Positions 32,490 through 43,608 of a stretch of DNA of 64,000 bases are shown here, in pieces; positions within the stretch are counted from its first letter, which is position 1, and the number at the start of each line of letters is the position of its first letter. A program made the position numbers and the translations under genes. Origin of the DNA: Datisca glomerata (lineage: Eukaryota > Streptophyta > Magnoliopsida > Cucurbitales > Datiscaceae). The DNA is taken from assembly GCA_003255025.1 (NCBI GenBank), contig QANY01008011.1, positions 1-64,000 of the forward strand. The letters run 5' to 3'. The notes beneath the pieces were generated by a model, which was not told where the DNA came from, did not search any database, and saw nothing but the letters and a program-made list of their open reading frames with translations.

Positions 32490-32674
32490 TAAGGAAAGTG
32501 GAGTTCACCGGGAACCCATCACTTACCTGAACTATTCTATTCTATTAAAGTAAAAACATTTTACATTTGACTAAGAATAGTAAAAAGTACAATGATTACA
32601 AAGAGACAAATTACAAAGAATTTTTAGTAGACGAAGTCCTTTGTAGTCGTCATGATTGGTTGAGACTGTTGGTG

Positions 32675-32863
32675 GATAATTGTTATCCTGATCTCGTCCT
32701 TTGATTTGAAGGGCATGATGGTCATTGCATTGTGCTTTTGATTATGATTGCTTAAATGTCTTATTGGCAGATAATTGTTATCCTGATCTCGTCATGTGTT
32801 GAAGGGCATGATGGTCATTGCATTGTGCTTTTGATCATGATTGCTTAATTATCTTATTGGCAT
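32675..32863 (-). repeat. 95-bp direct duplication upstream of viral TATA, copy D
   Basis: Two copies (32675-32769, 32770-32863) of a unit containing GATAATTGTTATCCTGATCT and GGGCATGATGGTCATTGCAT. Related to the ~93-base units of copies A and B. Confidence 0.75.
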
Positions 32864-32927
32864 TTTGCCAATAATGAAACTATTAATCTTCACTGAGGTC
32901 CACATCCTCAAAAAGGTATTGAGAATC

Positions 32928-34256
32928 TTAGAAGGGATCATGAGCCCATCGGGGAAGAGTCCGCACATGAGATTTTCCCTTTGATTTTTGAGATGGAGAT
33001 TGACTCTTTTTATTTTTGATTGGGTGACTTGATCCTACTGAGGATTCAGAGTTGGAATTAGAATTTTCCAGAAGGAGGAGCATTTTTTGTATTAACTCCT
33101 GCTTTTCTTTTGATTTTTTAAACTTATTTTTACCTTTTGAAGAAGGTCTTGTGGTGGATTTTAAATTTTGGGAGGAGCCTGATGATTGCTTAATTTGTAG
33201 AGTCTGATTATCTGGTTCCCTAATTCTTAAGGAGGTCACTGGAGGCTTGGGAGATTTTGTCTGAGGGTGAGATTTTGTTAACTCTTCATTTATGGAGGCA
33301 AATATTTTTATCGTATTGAATTTATCCCACCATTTAACATAGTATTGTCTGGTGAGGATTTCTTCTTCAATGACGTATTGCCATTTAAGGATCCAAGGGA
33401 TTTTGAATTTATTTACAAAATAAATTATTGGGGGAAAGGAGGCCTCAACCGTTGAGGGTTTAAATAATTTTAAAAATAAACTATAATTTTATTGTAAATC
33501 AATTGAAAAAATCTCAAAGACAAGGCCATGGATTGACCACCATCTTAAAAACCATTTTGGCAAATTAATTTTAAAATTTTTGTCAAAATTTAAAAACCAA
33601 GAGTGGTTAAATTCACTATTTTGATGCAAGAAAATTGTTTGTCATGCATCAATATAGTCAAAATAATTATATTGTTTTTTATTTAAAAGTGGTTTTAACC
33701 CTAAGGGATGGATTTTCCATTCCTCCAAAGTTATTATTTTGAGGATATAGAATGAATGGTAAATGATTTTTCCTTCTGCACTGTTTATTGGTTTGATATT
33801 TATTGATTTTGTTTCTAGGAGAATATCTCTATAGAAACTAAGGGTTTTGTCTTTGTGTCCAGGGACAAAATGAGAATCAGGAAGGAAATGGGCCTTCACT
33901 ATTTCTATCGGATTTTTGAAATGGGTGAATGGGTGTTCAATATAGAAGAGATTTTTACTGGGGGTTTTTCTGTAATAAGGAGAAGATTTTTTATAACTGG
34001 TGAATGGTTGGTTGATGACCAATTGTGGGTCAAATGGTTTAGAAACTGCAAATGGGTCAAATTGATTGACCAAAGCATTTTGGTAATTAGGTCTGGTAGA
34101 CCCAAGAACCATTAACTGGGTGTTTCTAGGAGTAGAAGACTCCTCTTTGATTTGGGCCTTAAGGGCCAATTGATGTGTGGAGGTTTCTCCTCTGGACATT
34201 TTCCCGGAAGCTTGGGGCCTAGACCGCATCCTTTTGTTGCCCCTGCAGGAATTCAC
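32928..34256 (-). pseudogene. Copy D ORF2, unknown function
   Basis: The frame 34256-33642 (204 codons) starts just after RNase H. It includes LALKAQIKEESSTP, SKNLFYIEHPFTHF, FYRDILLETKSINI and YNYFDYIDA, and continues with frame changes through HSWFLNFDKN, LPKWFLRWWSIHGL (about 33530-33600) and WILKWQYVIEE to a basic Ser/Lys-rich end at 32928 (GKNKFKKSKEKQ, SKGKSHVRTLP). The Trp-rich centre recurs in A and B. I do not recognise the family; it could be a transactivator- or structure-related viral protein, but nothing here proves it. Confidence 0.65.
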
Positions 34257-34260
34257 GTGT

Positions 34261-34977
34261 TAAAAAGTCAAGGACTGAATTATCAACTCCTTTAATAAAT
34301 TCAATAATGAAATCAAATATACTAAGTATAGATTGCCATCTAGCAAAGATTTATTTGGAGGCTATATTTTTAACATCCTTTTCTAGAACATGCTTAGCAG
34401 ATTTGCAATCAATTTTTAGCAAGAATTTTTTATTTAGCAAGTCATCTTGGAATTTCTGTATGCATAAAACAACAGATAAAATTTCTTTCTTAATAGTACT
34501 GTAATTAATTTGTGATTGAGACCATGTTCCAGATGTAAACCTAACAATCTGTTCAGGTGCTTCTGGGGAAATCTTTTGTAATAGGATGCCTCCATATCCA
34601 ATTTCAGAGACATCAGTTTGGACAATTTTAAAAGAATTATTAGTGTGAATGCCAAGACAAGGAAGTGTCTAAACATAGATTTTAATTTTTCTGATTAAAT
34701 CAGTGTGGACAGTTGTCCAAGGAGGAGGATTCTTTTTAAGCCTGTCAAAGAGAGGCTTACAATCAAATTTCATTTTATTGTAAAAATCAGATATGTAATT
34801 TAAAGATCCTAGAAACCTTTGCAATTATGTTTTATCTAGTATTTCATTGGGGAATTTGTCAGCAAATTGAATTACCCTGTCAATTGGCTTGATTATAGAA
34901 TGGTGTATTTCGAATCCTAAGAATCTAATCTTAGACTGAAATAATCTAATTTTGCTTGCAGAGATAACTAGACCATT
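34261..34977 (-). pseudogene. Copy D RNase H
   Basis: Follows RT directly: SKIRLFQSKIRFLGFEIH, then FADKFPNEILD, the RNase H motifs VQTDVSEIGYGG (Asp), KKEILSVVLCIQKFQ (Glu), LLKIDCKSAKHVL (Asp) and a C-terminal DNSVLDFLTRE. These are the catalytic D-E-D order of retroviral-type RNase H, which removes genomic RNA after copying. Two stops interrupt it. This domain is absent from copies A and B. Confidence 0.85.
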
Positions 34978-35928
34978 TTATTTTATTATCCTAACAAATG
35001 ATTCAAGGTGCCTCCAATGTTGTTCTATTGTTTTTGAGAAAATAAGAACATCATCAATGTAAACAATTGAGAAATCAGTAAATTGATTAAAGATTTCATT
35101 CATTTTATTTTGGAAATCACTAGGAGCATTTTTAAGACCAAAAGGAATTACGTTCCACTCATAATGGCCAAATGGAGTTACAAATGCTGTTTTGTATTTA
35201 TCACTCTCATTTATCTGGATTTGCCAAAATCCAGATTTCATATCAAATTTAGATAATATTACTGCATCTCCAAGTCTATTTATTAAATCTCTTTTGTTTG
35301 GTATTGGATATCTTATCCATTCTAAAACATTATTAAGAGGCTTATAATTGATTACTAAATGAGGGACTCCTCGTTCGATTTCACTGGCCTTCTGGACATA
35401 AAAGGCCGAGCAGGACCAATGAGATTTGCTTTTTCTAATAATATTCTTATTGAGAAATTCTGTAATTTCCTTTTTACAAAACACAAGCATTTCTGAATTC
35501 ATCTGAATTGGTCTTGCCTTTGTTGGGATATTCTTCTCATCCAATCCCTTAACATAGGGAAGATTGACAGTATGTTGCATTCTGTGCCAGAAAGCATTGG
35601 GAATGTCAGAACATAATTCTTTACAAATTTTTTGTTCAAATATTTTAATTCTGTTTTGAAGAATAGAATTTTGAAGTCGTTCTTCAATTCTGTTAAATTT
35701 TAATTCATCTTGTAAAAAACATAATTGTTTTTCCTTACAGGAAATGAGATTTATTGACTTTGAGATAGATTTTTCTTTTAAAGTTTTTAATTTTTCATTA
35801 CTGGGAAAAGAGAGGAATTTAAATTTTATTGGTTTATTCATGACATAGGTAATTATTCCATCATACTCTGTTGAAAATGGATATAGCAGAGCAATAAATG
35901 GTAGACCTAGGATAATTTTGTCAGTCAT
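34978..35928 (-). pseudogene. Copy D protease C-terminus and reverse transcriptase
   Basis: An open frame of 316 codons. IILGLPFIALL ends the protease. HTVNLPYVKGLDEKNIP, NKNIIRKSKSHWSCSAFYV, HLVINYKPLNNVLEWIRYPI, LSKFDMKSGFWQIQI, FGLKNAPSDFQ and FSIVYIDDVLIFSK are the RT blocks in order, with YIDD at 35061-35050. It closes on a TAA (34980-34978) in the thumb. This is the best RT in the cluster. Confidence 0.9.
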
Positions 35929-36075
35929 ATTTTTTACTAAGACAAATGATGTTTTAAAACATACATTTTCTTAGCAAATATGAACTGTGGGTATTTCATA
36001 ATTAATATGCATACGAGTACCATTAGTAGAGGACAATGATTCTTTTGTCTTCCTAAAGTACTTGGTTGGAACTAG

Positions 36076-37605
36076 TCATTCCTGCATACAATTCAAATCT
36101 GCTCCTGAATCTACAAGAGCCATTGTGGTAAAATCAAAATCTTGAATAATTATTCTAACCATTATGTGCCATTTTTTGATTTTTATATGATCGAGGATTT
36201 GGATAAAATGTTCATCGCCTTCTTGATAGGTTATGGGTTCTTCACCCTCGTTATCCGAGATTAGTAATTTACTAGGTTCACACAATTCTTGTTTGTTAAT
36301 TAGATTTTCTATTTTTAAAAGATTTAATTCTTCTTTTATTTCATTGTTTGAATTCTTCAAATCTTTTATTTCAATCTTAATTTCTTTAATTTCTTTTTGA
36401 AGTACCTGTAAGGTAACTTCCTTTTCTTTCCCTTTTATCTTATTGAATTTTTCAAGGGTCTGTGAAAGACTTGCAGTATTATTATTACTAGACTTTGTAC
36501 TTTCTTTCTTTAGAACTATTTTCTTAAGTCTTTCAAGGTATTCTTGTTTTAATTCAGGATTTTCAATTTTGTAAATTAAATCTAACAAGAGGGTTTCTTG
36601 TTCTTCATTTTTATTTAGGACATTTATTTTTTGACAACAACTATCCCTACACCCCATAGTGATGTTAGGAGAATCACTGTCAGAACTTGATGATTTAGTT
36701 TCAGAGGATTCAAGGGTTTCATATTCTCCTAAATCTTCACTATTACTGTCATAATAATCTATTGTTTCTAAGATTCTAAACAATTCCTGTTTATCTTCTT
36801 CAGAAATTTTTAATTGGTTAATTTTATTCTTGACTTGACAAGTATTTGAAAGGTGACCATTCTGACCACATTTGAAACACGTAATGTTAGTCTTATCAAA
36901 TTTTTTATTAAACATTTTTCTTGAATAATTTTTATTTCTAGAAAAGTTTTTATTCTTAGAAAAGTTTTGATCAAAGTTCCTATTTTTATGTTTGTGGTAA
37001 TTTTTCCTATAGGGCTTATAAGACATTCTAGGGTTTATATGAGAATGTTTTCTATTCTTTTGAGAAGGGGCAATAGAAGGTAAACCGTATTGCTCACAGA
37101 AATTACCTAACTCATACTTGGCAGTTTTACTTTCTTTTTTAATTTGTTTGTTGATTTTCATATCAACACACATTTTTAACCATTCCTTTTGTATTATAGT
37201 AATTATGGTTCCATATGTTAGACTATCATAGTCTATATTTCCTAGGTCATTACTAAGGACTGTCCTTATTTTATGGGCAAAAAGATTGGGTAATCCGTTT
37301 ATGAATTTTTCTTTCCAAAAGGATTGATTACTATCTTCCCTTGACATTGCTCTAGATAAGAATATATTCTTATACCAATTGAAATCACTTAATGTTGGAC
37401 ACCTAAGATTTTTTAATTGATCATGTATACGCGAAGTAATATTACTTGGCGTACCAATGAAATGTTCAATTATTGTATAAAGGAGCGTATTTACACCATC
37501 AGGTATTGTTTCCTGATTTTCTCCAATAATTGGGTTTCCTTCAGCATCAATCTTAATTGCTGAGAGGATAACAATTTTGGATTCATGTGTGAGATGTTTT
37601 TCCAC
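36076..37605 (-). pseudogene. Copy D capsid and protease
   Basis: A long open frame of 509 codons. It carries the capsid core (NTLLYTIIEHFIG, NWYKNIFLSRAMSR, NIDYDSLTYG), CEQYGLPSI, a basic region, the zinc knuckle CFKCGQNGHLSNTC, a Glu/Ser-rich acidic segment, a coiled-coil-like Lys/Glu stretch and then the protease active site VDSGADLNC near the end. A TGA after MQE truncates the protease, where copies A and B read through. The frame's first Met is internal: the true capsid start lies upstream, across the break near 37605. Confidence 0.85.
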
Positions 37606-38561
37606 CAGGAATGAAGCATTCCTGTGAATCCTGTGACTAGAAGATTTATTACTTCTTCATGAAGTAAACTGTGAGAGGTAATGTAGCTATTGGCTACCAT
37701 TGCCATGTGTTGTAATCTATTGAGGACTTCCTGTTCAGAAAGACCATCAATATTCCACTCATATAATTTTTCTGTAGAAACAAAAAATTGATTAACAAGA
37801 GATGATTCAGTAATTTGAATATCAGGAGGCATGTGCTTCTTATGCCATTTTCTTTCTAATTTATTAATTTCTAAAATTTTAAATGTTTTTTCGATATTGT
37901 TAATATTTGAAAATTCATCTATTGCAGATGATTCATAAGTTGATTCTGACCTATGACTATCTGAGTCAATATTATCGTCTTGGTTAATTACTTTTAATTC
38001 TTGAAATATTTCATCAATTGTTTTAGACTTAGAATATAAACTATTGTCTTGGTTAACAACCTTAACAGAGGAAGATGACTCAGTAGATTTATCTTTTAAT
38101 TCCTGAATCATTTTATCAATCTTTTTTATTAATTGGAATAATCTTTAAAGTGGTTTTATCTGAAAGATTTATTAAGGGTTTTCTTTCAGGGTTTCACTAG
38201 GCTTAGGTTCATTTAGAACATCAACCTTAGTTTCAATTTTGTCTAACTGTTTTCCTATTGTAATTAGACTCTGGTTAGTATAGTTGAGTTGTTCAACTAC
38301 CTTTTTGTTTGGTTCTTCTTCTTTTTTAATTTTGAAAGGAGAAGTGGTGATTAAGAAATTTTTATGATTAATCACAATTTTCTCAGAAGGAGGATGGCTA
38401 GTAGAAACTACACTAGAGTCTTCCTTAACCCATTTATACTTTGAAATTACTTTGATATTTCTTTCATAAATATCTTCAACATAATCTAAGAAAAATATAT
38501 CAATTTTAAATTCTTGCATAAATGCCTTCCATTCAGCAAGTATGACCTTTCTTTGATCCAT
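37491..38561 (-). pseudogene. Copy D ORF1 linker between MP and capsid
   Basis: Frames 38561-38172 and 38111-37491 give MDQRKVILAEWKAFMQ, SHPPSEKIVINHKN, one SHRSESTYESSAI module, LSEQEVLNRLQHM and ANSYITSHSLLH. They match the same segment of copy B closely. A stop and a frameshift break it. Confidence 0.75.
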
Positions 38562-38710
38562 ATCATATGAATTTCTAACCTATTACGTCTATCTAGATTA
38601 TTTGGGTCATTATTGTGTTGGGCTAGGCCTTCCCAATCTGGATTATACTCTTGGCTCAAGGTTCCTATATTGAGAATTAAGAGTTGAGGATTGACAGAAT
38701 TAAGGCTTCC

Positions 38711-39758
38711 TTAAAAATCTGATCCAGTGGGTGCTTCAATTTCATCAGATTGTTCAGACTTATTATCAAAGACTGGCTGACTAACTTGAGAATTTGTGGC
38801 TATGCCTTTAAGTTTTGAATTTTTAATTTGTAATTTCTTTAATTCTTGTTCTAAGTGTTGAGTCCTAAAATTTTGATTATTAACAATGGATGATTCAGAA
38901 AAGGAATTTCTAGGGGTACTAGACTGAATATATTCTCTAATTTGTGGATTAGAAGATGATTGAAAGTTAATTTTTACAGTACCATCCACGTACTGCTGGA
39001 TGTAATCTACATCTTCAATTGGTCTTTGAATTTGGGTCGGTTGACTTTCATTAGTTAAAAGCCAATCTGTTGGTAAATTAATTTCAGTCCACCTAATTGT
39101 TTTAGGAACTCTAATATTTGCATTACTTTGACTAGATTGTATCAATAGGGTGTGATTCTTTGGACTCCTATTGATGGCTTGAAAGTTCATATTAGTTTTG
39201 GTTACTTTGTAATGTATTCTAAAAATTAAAGCTAGAGGCTGGGTACGTTCTAGGACTTGGTAACCACTAGTTTTAATATTTAAAGTTAATGATTTTAGAA
39301 TATGAGGATCTGCTAAACTAACAGACAGATCAGGAAAATAATCAAAATGAATTGGACCATTACAAAGTGAAGATTCAATTAAACCTAATATACTGTCATT
39401 AAAATTTGTAAATCTTGCATCTCGCAAGGCTAATAAGACAGAGGTATTTAGGCCTCTTCTCGTGGGTGGTTTTACTCTAATCTGGACTAAACCAAAATGA
39501 AGGAAATTATATCTTTCTTGAATATGATGCTTTATTGCATCAGAGGAAAGCAATTGACATGTTTCATGCTCTTTTCCAAGAGTATATATTTTTTCAATTG
39601 TTTTTACATGATGCTGAGGCTTGAAAGAAGCAACAGACCATGTTGATTTATAAATATTTTTATTGAGAATTTTAGGTATATTCCATACCCTATGATCTAC
39701 TTGAGGTTATTGTTGACCTATTACTACTAGAAGAATTACTCCTAAATAATCTACTCAT
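38711..39758 (-). pseudogene. Copy D ORF1 start and movement protein
   Basis: The ATG at 39758 follows the leader (MSRLFRSNSSSNN). A deletion of roughly 60 bases near 39705 removes the DDQ-x-DH part and shifts the frame. The main frame (39553-38711, 280 codons) holds the movement protein: LRDARFTNFNDSILGLIESS, LCNGPIHFDYFPD, SLTLNIKTSGYQVL, PLALIFRIHYKVT and TIRWTEINLPTDWL, then REYIQSSTPRNSF. It is the most complete copy of this domain in the window. Confidence 0.85.
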
Positions 39759-40193
39759 TGCTTAGCTAACTAAATTATTCTTATTATTGAGAATTTCATA
39801 TTGTATTGTTTGTTACTAACCTTGTGGTGACTTCTACAACCTCTTATTAGGCTTCACTCTTCTCCCTTTCGCCTCTACAACCACCCTACTCTCGGCATTT
39901 ACGTATCTAAGAGGTCTTACCTAAGTCCCTGAAGCTAACCAAATAGAAGCTGATACGTCAGCCTCTGATGAACATATTCACAGATTAGGTAAACAAATCA
40001 TATAGAGAAATAATCAATTGTAAGAATAACCATCCACTTGGGCGGAGAGTAAGATTATATATAAGCAATTATTCATGTAAGTAAATAAGGAAACAATGTT
40101 ATCAATATCCAGCAATAATAGGCGGTGAACAGTTTAATTAAGCAGATATTTAAGTAGGAACAGTTAATGAACAGTAATTATCCCCACCAGGTG
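39759..40193 (-). promoter_or_regulatory. Copy D viral leader
   Basis: Runs from the primer site to the ORF1 ATG. It contains the conserved palindrome GCTGATACGTCAGC at 39949-39962. Confidence 0.6.
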
Positions 40194-40207
40194 TGGCTCT
40201 GATACCA
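40194..40207 (-). other. tRNA-Met primer site, copy D 5' end
   Basis: Perfect complement TGGCTCTGATACCA on the plus strand. Confidence 0.85.
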
Positions 40208-40265
40208 AAAGACGCGGAATTGAACAGTATTTAAGAGGGGTAATAAGAGCCAAACCTGGTACCAA

Positions 40266-41092
40266 AAGGCTACTTGAATTATTCAAGTAGTTGTATATGA
40301 TTACTTGAACCCTTCAAGTAGTGATTTTGATTCTGAAAGTTAAAATAAGTAACTACTTGAAGGGTTCAAGTAGTTATATCTAACTAATTGAACCCTTCAA
40401 GTAGTGATTTTGATTCTGAAAGTCAAATTAAATAATTACTTGAAGGGTTCAAGTGGTTGTATGTGACTATTTGAACCCTTCAAGTAGTGATTTTGATTCT
40501 GAAAATCAAAATAAGTAACTACTTGAATGGTTCAAGTCATTGTATTTGAATATGAACTCTTGAAGTAGTTATTTTGATTTTGGAAGTCAAATCAAGTAGC
40601 TACTTGAATGGTTCAAGTAGTTGTATCTGATTACTTGAACCCTTCAAGTAGTGATTTTGATTCTGAAAGTTAAAATAAGTAACTACTTAAAGGGTTCAAG
40701 TAGTTATATCTAACTAATTGAACCCTTCAAGTAGCGACTTTGATTCTCGAAGTCAAAACAAATAATTATTTGAAGGGTTCAAGTAGTTGTGTGTGACTAT
40801 TTGAACTCTTCAAGTAGTTATTTTGATTCTGAAAGTCAAATCAAGTAACTACTTGAATGGTTCAAGTAGTTGTATCTGACTACTTGAACCCTTCAAGTAA
40901 AGCCGCTACTTGTAACATTCAAGTAGTCAGATACAACTACTTGAACCTTTCAGGTATTTACTTATTTTGGCTTTCAGAATTAAAATCACCACTTGAAGGG
41001 TTCAAGTTGTCAGATACAACTACTTGAACCCTTCAAGTGGTTAATTATTTTAACTTTTAGAATTAAAAACATTACTTGAATGGTTCAAAAAA
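40266..41092. repeat. Palindromic tandem repeat array, right
   Basis: Units of about 95 bases contain two palindromes each (CTACTTGAAGGGTTCAAGTAG) with spacers GATTTTGATTCTGAAAGTCAAA and TTGTATCTGA. They match the last units of the left array in the same orientation. From about 40905 the orientation flips: the spacer appears as its reverse complement (TCAGATACAACTACTTGAAC), so the array itself contains a mirror point. Confidence 0.8.
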
Positions 41093-41233
41093 ATAGGAGA
41101 ATGAGATTGCGAGTGCATCTCATTGAAGAAAAAAAAAAGAAAATGAATGGGTCTCGCTGAAGAAGCAAATGTGTCTCACTGAAAAAGAAGAAGAAGAATG
41201 GAAAACCTACTCACTGAAGAATCATAGAGTCCA

Positions 41234-41237
<4 letters not shown>

Positions 41238-41310
<73 letters not shown>
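41238..41310. repeat. AAT microsatellite
   Basis: About 24 uninterrupted AAT/ATA units ending in AACAAG, in a purine-rich stretch. Confidence 0.95.
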
Positions 41311-41313
<3 letters not shown>

Positions 41314-41485
41314 GATGGAGATGAAGAAATATAAGTTTCGTTGAATAAAAGAAAAGAAGAAGAGATGAAAAGATTATGTATTGGGAATATAAGAAAAATT
41401 AGTGGGATTATTAATATTTAATTAAATTGTATGGGTTTCAGGATATAGAATTTTGATTTTTTTAAAAAATGAGTATATATTTTTT

Positions 41486-41530
41486 AACTCAAAATGAAAA
41501 GGGAATATAATTTAAATAACCCTAAAATTT
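41486..41530 (-). repeat. Possible terminal inverted repeat, right
   Basis: Partner of 13000-13045: the reverse complement begins ATTTTAGGGTTATTT and shares TTTTCA.TTTG about 25 bases in. It would close a foldback-type element that holds both arrays and the viral cluster. Confidence 0.35.
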
Positions 41531-41802
41531 TGGTTACTTATAAAATTATTGAAACGGGACGGGATAAGTTGATTTATTAACATTGTCTCATGTTCCGTCT
41601 CGCACGGGACAAGTCCTATCCAGTCTCAAGACATGTAAGAAACTCGTCTCATCGATGGGAATATTTTCATGGGATGACTACACACCTTACTAAGTCTGCC
41701 TCATACATATCTGACTCAAATCGGACAAGAGCCAACCGGTTCGAGCCCAACACGTCTGGAAAGTGCCCGGTTCAGCCTATTCAGGTTCTTGCTTACCAAG
41801 CT

Positions 41803-41813
41803 TAGGGTTTCTC
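41803..41813 (+). promoter_or_regulatory. Telo-box-like element upstream of NKAP gene
   Basis: TTAGGGTTTCT about 175 bases before the start codon. The AAACCCTAA core is common near the transcription start of plant genes for RNA- and translation-related proteins. Its role here is inferred. Confidence 0.4.
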
Positions 41814-41955
41814 CCAAGGACCAAGTAGAAACTTTATTTGGAGATCATCGTTTCCAGTTTGGAATTTCTGAGAATTGTTTCATTTTACTTTCCCGCAAGG
41901 GCTCCATTAGCCGGACTTTCCTCGTCCTTACCAATTTCGGCCAGCAAAAGGATAA

Positions 41956-43608
<1,653 letters not shown>

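Larger units (their letters stand above)
29757..32560 (-). mobile_element. Pararetrovirus copy C, internally deleted
   Basis: On the minus strand: promoter (32489), primer site (32171), leader, then about 620 codons of movement-protein-less ORF1 closely matching copy A, ending at about 29846. There it jumps at a TTGGCTTTGA microhomology into leader sequence just 3' of a primer site, ending at 29757. Capsid, protease, RT, AlkB and ORF2 are all missing. It shares its 5' regulatory region with the 3' end of copy D, to which it is joined head to tail. Confidence 0.8.
13983..40265. mobile_element. Cluster of four endogenous pararetrovirus copies
   Basis: Four copies of Caulimoviridae-type genomes lie end to end: A minus, B plus, C minus, D minus. 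Each has a tRNA-Met primer site, a TATA element, a long leader and a capsid/protease/RT coding region, and none has an LTR. The first and last viral bases lie close to the primer site, and the cluster sits inside a palindromic repeat array. A and B are head to head, B and C tail to tail, C and D head to tail. All copies are inactive by stops, frameshifts or deletions. A Florendovirus- or Petuvirus-like group is my best guess from the polyprotein layout, but this is not established. Confidence 0.85.
32561..40265 (-). mobile_element. Pararetrovirus copy D, MP- and RNase H-bearing
   Basis: On the minus strand: primer site (40207), leader, ORF1 start (39758), movement protein, linker, capsid, protease, RT with intact YIDD, RNase H, ORF2 and promoter. 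This is the only copy with the full replication set MP-CP-PR-RT-RNase H, and it has no AlkB. About six stops or frameshifts break ORF1. At its high end viral sequence stops some 55 bases beyond the primer site, with a short inverted piece of the primer-site region (GAGCCAAACCTGG) at the very edge. Confidence 0.85.

Noticed and set aside
33855..34115. Plus-strand frame (86 codons) over copy D ORF2
   Set aside because: Exact shadow of the minus-strand ORF2 that is conserved in three copies.
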